Origin: Caballeronia pedi
GTDB lineage: Bacteria; Pseudomonadota; Gammaproteobacteria; Burkholderiales; Burkholderiaceae
NCBI RefSeq assembly: GCF_001544915.2
Contig: NZ_FCOE02000039.1
Location: 1-64,000 of the forward strand
Direction: 5' to 3'
DNA: 64,000 nt
The position numbers and the translations under genes are program-made. Shown here in pieces: positions 1 through 8,053 of the stretch. The number at the start of each line of letters is the position of its first letter. Within the stretch, counting starts at the first letter, position 1. The notes beneath the pieces are model-generated. The model was not told the origin of the DNA and searched no databases. It saw only the letters and a program-made list of their open reading frames with translations.

Positions 1-137
1 TGCTTCAGCCCCGAAAGACTGAAACCGCACTCGCTATCAAGCGCCCACACTTATCGGCTGTTAGTTTTTAAAGAGCACATCGCAAGCACCACATCAACTT
101 CCGTCTTGCGTCGCTGCATCAGCAGCAGAGAAACGAG
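1..137 (-). other. Leader of an rRNA operon leaving the window (boxA region)
   Basis: On the minus strand this stretch carries TGCTCTTTAAAAA (65-77), which matches the boxA antitermination element of bacterial rRNA operons. It is followed by the AACAGCCGATAAGTGTGGG motif that I recognise from Burkholderia/Neisseria rRNA leaders and spacers. A good promoter lies just upstream at 138-166, so this is the 5' leader before 16S rRNA rather than the 16S-23S spacer. The 16S gene itself lies outside the window to the left, so the rRNA identity is inferred from the leader only. Confidence 0.8.
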
Positions 138-166
138 ATTATGAAGAACGCTTCGGAATCTGTCAA
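138..166 (-). promoter_or_regulatory. Sigma70-type promoter of the rRNA operon
   Basis: On the minus strand the -35 box TTGACA (161-166) is a perfect consensus. It is separated by 17 bp from the -10 box CATAAT (138-143). An A-rich stretch upstream (167-195) could act as an UP element. The promoter fires leftward into the boxA leader, away from paaF. Confidence 0.8.
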
Positions 167-305
167 CAAGAACTTCAAACTTCTCTTTTCTTGCCAACCA
201 CGCCTGGAACCGCTTCATCCCGCCTCCTTCGCGTTCATCGAATCGCGAAGGAACGGAATTCTAGTCAGCGGCCTCAAGAAGCGCAAGTGCTTTCTGCAAT
301 AAGCG

Positions 306-1082
306 TCACCGATGCTTGAAGACCGGCTTACGCTTCTCGACGAACGCCGCCATCCCCTCCTTCTGATCCTCCGTGGCAAACAGCGAATGGAACAGCCGCC
401 GCTCGAAATGCACGCCCTCCGCAAGCGTCGTCTCGTACGCGCGATTGACCGCCTCCTTGGCCATCATCACGGCCGGCAGCGAAAATCCGGCGATGATCGT
501 CGCGGCTTCGATGGCCTCATCGAGGAGACGATCCGCCCCGACTACACGCGACACCAACCCCGCGCGCTCCGCCTCATTCGCATCCATCATGCGCGCGGTC
601 AGGCACATGTCCATCGCCTTGGCCTTCGAAACGGCGCGCGGCAAGCGTTGCGTGCCGCCCGCCCCCGGGATGACGCCGAGCTTGATCTCCGGTTGGCCGA
701 ACCTGGCCGTGTCGGCGGCGATGACGATGTCGCACATCATCGCGAGTTCACAGCCGCCGCCAAGCGCGAAGCCGGCCACCGCCGCGATGACCGGCTTGCG
801 AATCGTGCGGATCGCCTCCCAGTTGCGCGTGATGTAGTCGCCCTTGTAGACGTCCATGTAGGAATAGCTCGCCATCATGCCGATGTCCGCCCCGGCGGCG
901 AACGCCTTCTCGCTGCCGGTCAGCACGATCGCGCCGATGTCGTCATCGGCGTCGAACACCTTCAGCGCGGCGCCCAACTCGTCCATCAGCGCATCGTTCA
1001 GCGCGTTGAGCGCCTTGGGACGGTTGAGCGTGATGAGTCCAACCCGACCACGCGTCTCAACCAGCAGATTCTCATAAGCCAT
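306..1082 (-). CDS. paaF: Enoyl-CoA hydratase, PaaF-like
   Basis: A 258-residue crotonase-family protein. It likely hydrates 2,3-dehydroadipyl-CoA in the lower phenylacetyl-CoA pathway. The sequence shows the family core: the AAGADI oxyanion segment (about 62-67), GGGCELAM with Glu112, and the QPEIKLGVIPGAGGTQRL stretch with Glu132. Both catalytic glutamates expected of a true hydratase are therefore present. The start has a strong GGAGG Shine-Dalgarno sequence. The gene is divergent from paaN across a 140-bp region with an inverted-repeat operator. A general short-chain enoyl-CoA hydratase role is the main alternative; the paa neighbourhood favours PaaF. Confidence 0.85.
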   Translation of the reverse strand: MAYENLLVETRGRVGLITLNRPKALNALNDALMDELGAALKVFDADDDIGAIVLTGSEKAFAAGADIGMMASYSYMDVYKGDYITRNWEAIRTIRKPVIAAVAGFALGGGCELAMMCDIVIAADTARFGQPEIKLGVIPGAGGTQRLPRAVSKAKAMDMCLTARMMDANEAERAGLVSRVVGADRLLDEAIEAATIIAGFSLPAVMMAKEAVNRAYETTLAEGVHFERRLFHSLFATEDQKEGMAAFVEKRKPVFKHR

Positions 1083-1166
1083 TCGCTCCTCCCTTTCCTA
1101 TCCTCAGGTAAGCCCTAATGAAAAGACGTCGTCAACCGTATCTCGATAATGCTACCATTACCAACC

Positions 1167-1178
1167 AACCGGTCGGTT
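1167..1178. promoter_or_regulatory. Inverted-repeat operator between paaF and paaN
   Basis: AACCG-GT-CGGTT forms a perfect 5-2-5 inverted repeat in the paaF/paaN intergenic region, flanked by AT-rich sequence. Paa genes of Burkholderia are reported to carry a conserved inverted repeat bound by a TetR-type PaaR regulator. I infer that this is such a site; no paaR gene is in the window. Confidence 0.5.
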
Positions 1179-1222
1179 AATTATTCGATCTGGCACCTTT
1201 CCTCGTTCTCTTTCTCGCGACC

Positions 1223-2932
1223 ATGACACATCCGCTATTCACGAAGCACGAAGCGACGCTCGATAAAGCGCTCGCAGCCATCGAAACGCGCGGCTACTGG
1301 AGCCCGTTCGTCGAAATGCCGAGCCCCAAAGTGTACGGGGAAACGGCCAGCGCCGACGGCGAGGCCGCCTTCAAAGCGCACTTCGGCAAGACCTTCGAAC
1401 TCGACCAGCCTTCCTCCGGCGACACCGTCGGGAAAGAACGCTCGCCGTTTGGCGTCGCGCTCGACATCCGCTATCCGAAGTCCGATCCCGACGCGCTCAT
1501 TCAAGCCGCCGCTCAGGCGCAAGCCGGCTGGCGCGCCGCCGGACCGAAGGCATGGGTCGGCGTGAGCATGGAGATCCTCTCGCGTCTGAATCGCGCCAGT
1601 TTCGAGATTGCATACAGCGTGATGCATACGACCGGCCAGGCCTTCATGATGGCGTTCCAGGCCGGCGGACCGCACGCCCAGGACCGCGCGCTCGAAGCCG
1701 TGGTCTACGCGTGGGACCAGTTGCGCCGCATTCCCGCGGAAGCACACTGGGAAAAGCCGCAAGGCAAGAACCCGCCGCTCGCGATGCAAAAGCGCTTCGC
1801 CATCGTCCCGCGCGGCACGGGGCTGGTGCTCGGCTGTTGCACGTTCCCGACCTGGAACGGCTATCCCGGCATGTTCGCGGATCTCGCGACCGGCAATGCG
1901 GTCATCGTCAAGCCACATCCGGGCGCGATCCTGCCGCTCGCGATCACGGTGCGCATCGCGCGCGACGTGCTTCGTGAAGCGGGCTTCGACCCGAACCTCG
2001 TCACCTTGCTCGCCACCGAACCGAACGATGGCGCGCTCGTACAGGAACTGGCCGTGCGTCCCGAAATCAAGCTGATCGACTTCACGGGCAGCACGCAAAA
2101 CGGCACTTGGCTCGAACGCAATGCGCATCAGGCGCAGGTGTACACCGAGAAGGCGGGCGTGAATCAGATCGTCATCGATTCCGTGGACGACTTGAAGGCC
2201 GCCGCGCGCAATATCGCCTTTTCGCTCGCACTGTACTCCGGCCAGATGTGCACGGCGCCGCAGAACATCTACGTGCCGCGCGATGGCATCCGCACCGCCG
2301 AAGGACAACTGAGTTTCGACGACGTCGCGAAAGCGCTCGCAGGCGCTGTCGAAAAACTGGCGTCCGATCCGGCACGCGCCGTCGAACTCACCGGTGCGAT
2401 CCAGAATGATGGCGTCGTGGAGCGCGTCGCCGAAGCGCGCAAACTCGGCGATGTGCTGCTCGACAGCCAATCGCTCACGCACCCCGCCTTTCCGGACGCG
2501 CGAGTGCATACCCCGCTCGTGCTCAAGCTCGACGCGCGCACCGACGAAGCCAAATTCACCAAGGAATGGTTCGGGCCGATTTCGTTCATCGTCGCGACGG
2601 ATTCGACCGCGCAATCGCTCGAACTGGCCGGCACGATCGCGCGCACGCACGGCGCGTTGACGTTGTCGGTCTACAGCACCGATGACAAGGTGATCGACGC
2701 CGCGTACGAAGCAGCGATCGAAGGCGGCGTCGCGCTTTCGATCAACCTCACGGGCGGCGTGTTCGTCAATCAGACTGCCGCGTTCTCGGACTTCCACGGC
2801 ACCGGCGCGAACCCCGCAGCCAACGCCGCGCTTTCGGACGCCGCGTTCGTCGCGAATCGCTTCCGTGTGGTGCAGAGCCGTGTCCATGTTGCGCCGAAGG
2901 CCGCCCCGGCGGAAGCCGGCCAGACGGCATAA
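1223..2932 (+). CDS. paaN: Phenylacetate-degradation aldehyde dehydrogenase PaaN
   Basis: A 569-residue aldehyde dehydrogenase-superfamily protein of the PaaN type. ALDH landmarks are visible: CCTFPTWNGYPGMF (205-218), the cofactor-binding VIVKPHPGA (228-236), TEKAG with putative general base Glu309, and SGQMCTAPQN with nucleophile Cys343. It lacks a C-terminal MaoC hydratase domain, so it is not a full-length PaaZ fusion. It probably oxidises the semialdehyde released when the ring oxepin is opened, with the hydrolase supplied elsewhere. It is the first gene of a rightward paa cluster. Paralogues involved in other aromatic pathways are the alternative. Confidence 0.85.
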   Translation: MTHPLFTKHEATLDKALAAIETRGYWSPFVEMPSPKVYGETASADGEAAFKAHFGKTFELDQPSSGDTVGKERSPFGVALDIRYPKSDPDALIQAAAQAQAGWRAAGPKAWVGVSMEILSRLNRASFEIAYSVMHTTGQAFMMAFQAGGPHAQDRALEAVVYAWDQLRRIPAEAHWEKPQGKNPPLAMQKRFAIVPRGTGLVLGCCTFPTWNGYPGMFADLATGNAVIVKPHPGAILPLAITVRIARDVLREAGFDPNLVTLLATEPNDGALVQELAVRPEIKLIDFTGSTQNGTWLERNAHQAQVYTEKAGVNQIVIDSVDDLKAAARNIAFSLALYSGQMCTAPQNIYVPRDGIRTAEGQLSFDDVAKALAGAVEKLASDPARAVELTGAIQNDGVVERVAEARKLGDVLLDSQSLTHPAFPDARVHTPLVLKLDARTDEAKFTKEWFGPISFIVATDSTAQSLELAGTIARTHGALTLSVYSTDDKVIDAAYEAAIEGGVALSINLTGGVFVNQTAAFSDFHGTGANPAANAALSDAAFVANRFRVVQSRVHVAPKAAPAEAGQTA

Positions 2933-2955
2933 GCCGAACAGCACAAAAGGTCCGA

Positions 2956-2995
2956 AGGCCGAATCGCCGTGCAAACGGCTTATGCCATTCGGCCT
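2956..2995 (+). other. Nested hairpin between paaN and paaG
   Basis: AGGCCGAAT (2956-2964) pairs with ATTCGGCCT (2987-2995). Inside it GCCGT (2966-2970) pairs with ACGGC (2975-2979) across a GCAA tetraloop. No T-tract follows, so it is not a classic intrinsic terminator. It may be an mRNA processing or stabilising structure between paaN and paaG. Confidence 0.5.
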
Positions 2996-3092
2996 AATGG
3001 AAAGCCACCGGTCGCGCGGCTAGTATCGGAACCAAGGGAAAGACGGTTCGCGACAGCCGCCGCGACCGCGCTTCGGCGACAAAGGAGACGCA

Positions 3093-3884
3093 ATGACAGA
3101 GAAGTCCGTGTTGTTCCACCTCGACAGCGAGACGCGCGTCGCGACGTTGACGCTCAATCGTCCAGAAAAGTTGAACAGCTTCACACGCGAGATGCATCGC
3201 GAATTGAATCAGGCGCTCACTGAAATCGAGGCGGGCAATGCACGCGCGCTCGTCATTACAGGCGCGGGACGCGGGTTTTGTGCGGGACAGGATCTCGCGG
3301 ATCTGGATTTCACGCCGGGCTCGATGTCGGACCTCGGCGATCTGATCGACGAGTACTTCAATCCGCTCGTGCGCAGGCTGCAGGCCATGCGGATGCCCGT
3401 CATCGCTGCGGTGAACGGCACGGCCGCGGGCGCCGGCGCGAATCTGGCCATGGCGTGTGACCTCGTCATCGCGGCGCGGTCGGCGAGTTTCATTCAGGCG
3501 TTCGTCAAAATCGGCCTCGTGCCGGATTCGGGTGGAACGTGGCTCCTGCCGCGACGCGTGGGCGAAGCGCGCGCGCTCGGCCTCGCACTGACGGGCGAAA
3601 AACTCGGCGCGGAAAAAGCGGAAGCCTGGGGAATCGTCTGGCACGTCGTTGAGGACAGCGAGTTGCAGCAAGCGGCGGCGCAACTGGCCGCGCAACTCGC
3701 GCAGCAGCCGGCGCGCGCGGTGGTCGCAATCAAACAGGCGATCCGCGCGAGCGCCAACAAGACATTCGATCAGCAACTCGATCTCGAACGCGATCTGCAG
3801 CGTGAACTGGGTGCGTCGCCCGACTATATCGAAGGCGTCGCCGCGTTCAAGGAAAAGCGCGCGCCGCGCTTCGAAGGTCTGTGA
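3093..3884 (+). CDS. paaG: 2-(1,2-epoxy-1,2-dihydrophenyl)acetyl-CoA isomerase PaaG
   Basis: A 263-residue crotonase-family isomerase that converts the ring epoxide to the oxepin-CoA. Visible signatures are GRGFCAGQDLAD (59-70), AAGAGANLAMACD (111-123) with no catalytic Glu at the hydratase position, and VPDSGGTW with Asp145, the acidic residue typical of PaaG. The start has an AAGGAG Shine-Dalgarno. It lies 160 bp downstream of paaN and is followed directly by paaI. The missing hydratase glutamate together with the Asp supports isomerase rather than hydratase function. Confidence 0.88.
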   Translation: MTEKSVLFHLDSETRVATLTLNRPEKLNSFTREMHRELNQALTEIEAGNARALVITGAGRGFCAGQDLADLDFTPGSMSDLGDLIDEYFNPLVRRLQAMRMPVIAAVNGTAAGAGANLAMACDLVIAARSASFIQAFVKIGLVPDSGGTWLLPRRVGEARALGLALTGEKLGAEKAEAWGIVWHVVEDSELQQAAAQLAAQLAQQPARAVVAIKQAIRASANKTFDQQLDLERDLQRELGASPDYIEGVAAFKEKRAPRFEGL

Positions 3885-3910
3885 GAACCGAATCCGATCT
3901 GGAGACACCT

Positions 3911-4336
3911 GTGACGCCACAACAACTCGCGGAAGCCACGGCCAAGGCGATGTACGAAGCCGACGCATGCTCGCGCGCGCTCGGCATCGAGCTGATCGAA
4001 GTACGGCCGGGCTATGCGCGGCTGCAAATGGATGTGCGCCCCGACTTCCTCAACGGCCACGCGATCTGCCACGGCGGCCTGATGTTCACGCTGGCGGACT
4101 CCGCGTTTGCCTTCGCCTGCAACTCATACAACATCAGCACGGTCGCGGCAGGCTGTTCGATCGAGTTCCTGCGCCCCGTGCAAGGCGGCGATCGTCTGAC
4201 CGCCGAGGCGATCGAGCAGACGTTGAGCGGCCGCACGGGCATCTACGATATCCGCGTGACGAACCGGGAAGGCGAAGCGGTCGCGATGTTTCGCGGCAAG
4301 TCGGCACAAATCAGAGGTACCGTGATCCCCGCGTGA
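3911..4336 (+). CDS. paaI: Hydroxyphenylacetyl-CoA thioesterase PaaI
   Basis: A hotdog-fold thioesterase of 141 residues that hydrolyses stalled (hydroxy)phenylacetyl-CoA intermediates to recycle CoA. The family signature HAICHGGLMFTLADSAFAFA is present, including the catalytic Asp, as is GRTGIYDIRVTN near the end. I chose the GTG start at 3911 because GGAGA lies 5 nt upstream. A longer reading from a GTG at 3881, overlapping the paaG stop, is possible but has no ribosome site. It lies between paaG and paaK in one transcription unit. Confidence 0.85.
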   Translation: MTPQQLAEATAKAMYEADACSRALGIELIEVRPGYARLQMDVRPDFLNGHAICHGGLMFTLADSAFAFACNSYNISTVAAGCSIEFLRPVQGGDRLTAEAIEQTLSGRTGIYDIRVTNREGEAVAMFRGKSAQIRGTVIPA

Positions 4337-4406
4337 CGGGACTCGTTCATATAACGGACGCGGCATGAAAAGGCCGCGCCGCATAGTCAGCATCAAGGAG
4401 ACAGCA

Positions 4407-5711
4407 ATGACCACCCCGCTGCCGCTCGAGCCGATCGAGAAAGCGAGCCGCGACGAACTCGCGGCGCTGCAACTCGAGCGCCTCAAATGGACGCTCAGGC
4501 ACGCCTACGAGAACTCGCCGGTCTATAAGCGCAAGTTCGACGAAGCCGGTGTCCATCCGGATGACGTCACATCGCTTTCGGATCTCGCGCGCTTCCCCTT
4601 CACGACCAAGAAGGATCTGCGCGACAACTACCCGTTCGGCATGTTCGCCGTGCCGCAGGAGCGTGTCTCGCGCATCCACGCATCGTCAGGGACGACGGGA
4701 AAGCCCACGGTCGTCGGCTACACCGCTCAGGATCTCGACCACTGGGCAAACCTCGTCGCTCGTTCGATTCGCGCGGCGGGCGCGCGGCGCGGCGACAAGG
4801 TCCACGTGAGCTACGGTTATGGACTATTCACCGGCGGACTCGGCGCGCATTACGGCGCGGAGCGCGCGGGCCTCACCGTCATTCCCTTCGGCGGCGGGCA
4901 GACCGAGAAGCAGGTCCAGTTGATTCAGGACTTCCGGCCCGACATCATCATGGTCACGCCGAGCTATATGCTCTCGATCGCCGACGAACTGGAGCGCCAG
5001 GGAATCGAGCCGGCGAGCTGCTCGCTGCGCATCGGCATCTTCGGCGCGGAGCCGTGGACGAACGACATGCGCCGCGCCATCGAGATGCGCATGGGAATCG
5101 ACGCCGTCGACATCTACGGGCTCTCGGAAGTGATGGGGCCGGGCGTGGCGTCGGAATGCGTGGAAACCAAGGACGGCCCGACCATCTGGGAAGATCACTT
5201 CTATCCCGAGATCATCGATCCGGAAACCGGCGAAGTGTTGCCCGATGGCGAATTCGGCGAACTCGTGTTCACCTCGCTCACGAAGGAAGCGCTGCCGATC
5301 ATTCGTTATCGCACGCGCGATCTGACGCGTCTTCTGCCCGGCACGGCCCGTACGATGCGTCGCATGGAGAAAATCACGGGCCGTTCCGACGACATGATGA
5401 TCGTGCGCGGCGTCAACGTCTTCCCGACGCAGATCGAAGAGTTGCTGCTCAAGCGCCCGGTACTCGCGCCGCACTATCAGATCGTGCTCACCAAGGAGGG
5501 CCCGCTCGACGTGCTGACGTTGAACGTCGAACCCTGCCCGGAATCGGCGCCGGACGCCACCGCGCTCGACAGCGCAAAGGCCGCGCTCGCGTACGACATC
5601 AAGGCGCTGATCGGCGTGAGCGCCGTGATTAACGTGCTCGCGGTGAACGGCATCGAACGTTCGGTCGGCAAGGCGCGGCGCGTGATCGACCGGCGCAACA
5701 TGACCTCATGA
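4407..5711 (+). CDS. paaK: Phenylacetate-CoA ligase PaaK
   Basis: A 434-residue AMP-forming ligase that activates phenylacetate to phenylacetyl-CoA, the first step of the pathway. The adenylation P-loop SSGTTGKPTVVGYT, IYGLSEVMGPGVA, YRTRDLTR and the C-terminal GRSDDMMIVRGVNVFP hinge are all present. The start at 4407 is set by AAGGAG seven bases upstream and gives the usual family length. An in-frame ATG at 4365 would add 14 residues without a ribosome site. It is the last gene of the paa cluster, before a bidirectional terminator. Confidence 0.92.
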   Translation: MTTPLPLEPIEKASRDELAALQLERLKWTLRHAYENSPVYKRKFDEAGVHPDDVTSLSDLARFPFTTKKDLRDNYPFGMFAVPQERVSRIHASSGTTGKPTVVGYTAQDLDHWANLVARSIRAAGARRGDKVHVSYGYGLFTGGLGAHYGAERAGLTVIPFGGGQTEKQVQLIQDFRPDIIMVTPSYMLSIADELERQGIEPASCSLRIGIFGAEPWTNDMRRAIEMRMGIDAVDIYGLSEVMGPGVASECVETKDGPTIWEDHFYPEIIDPETGEVLPDGEFGELVFTSLTKEALPIIRYRTRDLTRLLPGTARTMRRMEKITGRSDDMMIVRGVNVFPTQIEELLLKRPVLAPHYQIVLTKEGPLDVLTLNVEPCPESAPDATALDSAKAALAYDIKALIGVSAVINVLAVNGIERSVGKARRVIDRRNMTS

Positions 5712-5717
5712 AATGAA

Positions 5718-5749
5718 AAAGCTCGCGAGCCATGACGGCCGCGAGCTTT
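5718..5749. terminator. Bidirectional terminator between paaK and mltA
   Basis: AAAGCTCGCG pairs with CGCGAGCTTT, with a short inner GCC/GGC stem. A-rich and pyrimidine-rich flanks lie on either side. It sits between convergent paaK and mltA and can serve both. Confidence 0.8.
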
Positions 5750-5778
5750 CTTCATCGCCGCGAGAGAACGCTAAAAAA

Positions 5779-6915
5779 TCAGGAGTTCGGCAGCAGCAGC
5801 CACATTCTGCCGCCCTGCTTCATGCGTCCCGCGAGATCGCCGGCATCGTCGCCGAGGCCCCAGAAGTAGTCCGCGCGCACCCCGCCCTTGATCGCCGAAC
5901 CGGTGTCCTGCGCGAACACGAGGCGGTTCATCGGCTGGTTGCTGAGCGGACGCGTCGTCTGGAGAAACACGGGCGTGCCGAGCGGAATCGCGGAAGGATC
6001 GACCGCGATCGAACGTTCGGGCGTCAACGGTACGCCGAGCGCGCCGACCGGACCATCGCCGAGGCTAGCGGGCATCGTTTCGTTCGCCGGCATTTCCCGG
6101 AAGAACACGAAGCGCGGATTCACGTCGAGCAGCGCGTCGACGCGCGCGGGATTCGCCTTGGCCCAGGCCTTGATCCCTTGCATCGTCGCCTGCGCGGGCG
6201 TGAGTTCGCCGCGATCGAGCAACTCCTTGCCGATCGATTTATACGGCTGATTGTTCGTGCCACCGAAGCCCACGCGCATCACGCTGCCGTCTTCCATGGT
6301 GACGCGTCCCGAGCCCTGCACTTGCAGGAAAAACGCCTCGATCGGATCGTCGACCCACACGAGTTCGTTGCCGGTCAGCACGCCCGAACGTTCGAGTTGC
6401 GCGCGTACGGGCAGCGCCGAGCCAGGCTTGTACCGATACGGCCAGCGATACAGTGCGTACTGATACACCCCGTGCCGCGTGCGCGAGCCGCGCAGCAGCG
6501 GCTCGTAGTAGCCGGTCACGAGGCCGTCGAGCGTGCCGTCGGTGTTGGCGAGCTGGAAAGGCGTGAAATAGGTTTCGAAGAAGCTGCGCGCCGCCGACAT
6601 GTCGAGGTCGTCGAGCCGTTGCGCCGCCGTGCACGCCTTCTGCCAGTTGGCCTGACGCGCGAGCCGGCTGCAGTTCTGACGCAGCGCCGCCGTCGCGCCG
6701 ATGAGCGAATCGTCCTGCCAGCCCGGCACCTGCTGCCAGCTCACCGCCGTCAGGCGCGACGCGGCGCGCTGTCCGGTGGTGATCGGCGTGCCGGGAGTCG
6801 CCGTGGCCGGGCCCGGCTTCACGTAATTACCGCCTCCGCACGAGGCGAGCAGGACAGCGGTTGCAATCGATGCGGCCCAGGCCGCCAGTCGCGCGGTCGG
6901 CCGCGCGAAACGCAT
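5779..6915 (-). CDS. mltA: Membrane-bound lytic murein transglycosylase A
   Basis: A lipoprotein transglycosylase that cleaves peptidoglycan at the inner face of the outer membrane. From the ATG at 6915 it starts with a signal peptide ending in the lipobox LLASC. The MltA domain follows (NTDGTLDGLVTGYYEPLLRGS), then the 3D domain with AQDTGSAIKG, which holds the catalytic Asp. An upstream ATG at 6969 would put 18 polar residues before the signal peptide and is less likely. In Burkholderia mltA normally lies close to apaG-rpe; here about 19 kb of integrated DNA separates them. Confidence 0.9.
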   Translation of the reverse strand: MRFARPTARLAAWAASIATAVLLASCGGGNYVKPGPATATPGTPITTGQRAASRLTAVSWQQVPGWQDDSLIGATAALRQNCSRLARQANWQKACTAAQRLDDLDMSAARSFFETYFTPFQLANTDGTLDGLVTGYYEPLLRGSRTRHGVYQYALYRWPYRYKPGSALPVRAQLERSGVLTGNELVWVDDPIEAFFLQVQGSGRVTMEDGSVMRVGFGGTNNQPYKSIGKELLDRGELTPAQATMQGIKAWAKANPARVDALLDVNPRFVFFREMPANETMPASLGDGPVGALGVPLTPERSIAVDPSAIPLGTPVFLQTTRPLSNQPMNRLVFAQDTGSAIKGGVRADYFWGLGDDAGDLAGRMKQGGRMWLLLPNS

Positions 6916-7007
6916 ACAATGCTCGTTCTTGATGGGAAGTACGCTAGTCTTCTGTGAAGCAAGCTGCATAAGGCTCTGCTGGATTTGGTTGAAATCGAAT
7001 CCCCGTA

Positions 7008-7020
7008 GAATCCCCCAAAA
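7008..7020. repeat. Candidate attL: 13-bp direct repeat
   Basis: GAATCCCCCAAAA here is repeated exactly at 25717-25729, which is 36 bp upstream of the integrase start. The pair brackets all element genes. A second 13-bp pair, TTCTTGATGGGAA at 6926-6938 and 25854-25866, also brackets the element, so the exact junction is not settled. Confidence 0.45.
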
Positions 7021-7262
7021 TGGAATACGACGGCATGAACAATGGACAGGAACAGACTCTAGCCGATATGGAGCATGAGTGCGACCAAATGTGCGATCGG
7101 CTTGAATGGCTCAAAGCTCGCAACGGTATGACGGAGGAAGGCAAAGTTAATCTGGAACTTGAAGACGAGATTGCGCGCACCGAAGCGAAGTTCCTGAGTC
7201 TCACTGTCGCCTGCATGGCCTATCGCGGCACTCCGCCGACGATCCCCGGATATATCAACTAG
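7020..7262 (+). CDS. Small acidic hypothetical protein, element left end
   Basis: An 80-residue acidic, mostly helical protein with no family I recognise. It is rich in Glu/Asp with scattered Met and Cys (DMEHECDQMCDRLEWLK) and ends in TPPTIPGYIN. The middle could form a short coiled coil. The ATG at 7020 overlaps the candidate attL. An ATG at 7035 with GGAA upstream is an alternative start giving 75 residues. The next two genes follow at 10-bp spacing, so the three form an operon. Its position just inside the left end is typical for cargo. Confidence 0.6.
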   Translation: MEYDGMNNGQEQTLADMEHECDQMCDRLEWLKARNGMTEEGKVNLELEDEIARTEAKFLSLTVACMAYRGTPPTIPGYIN

Positions 7263-7272
7263 GAGCAGCGCC

Positions 7273-7419
7273 ATGCTTGAATTCTTCCTGATCGGCGTAG
7301 CGCTTGCGGTCCTGCTCGTCCTGCTTTCTATCGGAGGCGCGTTCCTGGCTAGTTGGCTGTTCCCGAAACCGCTCGATCTGTCGTCGCTGCTTGATGACGA
7401 CGAAGCCTCGGCCAAGTAG
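7273..7419 (+). CDS. 48-residue single-pass membrane peptide
   Basis: A 48-codon frame starting MLEFFLIGVALAVLLVLL, with one strong membrane helix (about residues 4-28) and an acidic tail ending LDDDEASAK. An AGGAG ribosome site overlaps the stop region of the preceding gene. It is the middle gene of a tightly spaced three-gene unit. Tiny membrane proteins in phage cargo can act in superinfection exclusion or as toxins, but nothing here proves either role. Confidence 0.6.
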   Translation: MLEFFLIGVALAVLLVLLSIGGAFLASWLFPKPLDLSSLLDDDEASAK

Positions 7420-7429
7420 GAGGCGGGAC

Positions 7430-7810
7430 ATGTTTGCGCTTATCGGCTTCGTCGCAGCGCTGTACGTCGGCATCGTCTGTTGCCATCTGATCGCGGCGGT
7501 GTTCGCCCAGGTATGCGCTTGGGTTTCGGCGGTCGTGATCTACACAGGTCGGAGCACATTGGGTTTCGTCCGTCGACGCAGCAAGGCTTCCCGCTGGTCG
7601 ATCTATTCGGCGCTTTCGTTCGTCGCCATCGGGCTTTCCGTGCGAGGCGTTCATATGTTCGTGAACGCTTGGGCACGCGAAGACTTTCGCGTAAGCGTGC
7701 TGTGCTGGGTGGTTGCCGCCGTGCTGATGTGGGTTCCCGCCGTTCTCGTCTATGGCGCGGGGGTGGAGTACTTGGCCGGCTTGAAGAAGGACGAAGCCGC
7801 CCACGTGTAG
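7430..7810 (+). CDS. Small polytopic membrane protein
   Basis: A 126-residue protein with about three to four hydrophobic helices: MFALIGFVAALYVGIVCCHLIAAVFA, WVSAVVIY, SIYSALSFVAIGLSV and VLCWVVAAVLMWVPAVLVYG. Charged loops (RRRSKASR) separate them. The start at 7430 has an excellent AGGAGG site. It ends the three-gene unit before a strong terminator. I do not recognise the family. Operon structure and location suggest a cargo membrane module. Confidence 0.65.
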   Translation: MFALIGFVAALYVGIVCCHLIAAVFAQVCAWVSAVVIYTGRSTLGFVRRRSKASRWSIYSALSFVAIGLSVRGVHMFVNAWAREDFRVSVLCWVVAAVLMWVPAVLVYGAGVEYLAGLKKDEAAHV

Positions 7811-7833
7811 TGGTCCGCAGATCAGGCGGCGCG

Positions 7834-7870
7834 AAAACAAACCCCGGTTCTCAGACCGGGGTATTGTTTT
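7834..7870 (+). terminator. Intrinsic terminator after the small membrane operon
   Basis: ACCCCGGT and ACCGGGGT enclose a TCTCAG loop, extended by AAAACAA upstream and TTGTTTT downstream. It has a T-rich tail on the plus strand. Confidence 0.85.
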
Positions 7871-7960
7871 ATCCGCAGCTTGATAAGGCGGCCTTTTGTT
7901 AGACAAGAAAGGACAAGCTTTTAGAGGTGCTTTGGCTCGTGGCTTTTTGGTTCAATTCAG

Positions 7961-7990
7961 TTGCGACGTACCCGGATTGTTACCCATAAT
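7961..7990 (+). promoter_or_regulatory. Candidate promoter for the membrane protein/zincin pair
   Basis: TTGCGA (7961-7966) and CATAAT (7985-7990) are separated by 18 bp, upstream of the gene at 8054. It lies downstream of the previous terminator, so the following pair appears to be its own transcription unit. Confidence 0.4.
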
Positions 7991-8053
7991 CATATGAGCA
8001 TCGATGTGCTTGAGAGCGTCCATATCGCTGGAACTTTCGAAAATGGGTAAGCG

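Noticed and set aside
1235..2974. Long open frame opposite paaN (about 579 codons)
   Set aside because: It is the mirror of a high-GC gene, with Arg/His/Gly-rich composition and no family motif. paaN on the other strand is unmistakable.
2956..2995. Intrinsic terminator after paaN
   Set aside because: The stem is good but no T-tract follows on either strand, so it is recorded as a structure only.
6990..7021. tRNA 3' end as the integration target
   Set aside because: The sequence GAAATCGAATCCCC recalls a T-arm, but no acceptor stem or cloverleaf can be built around it.
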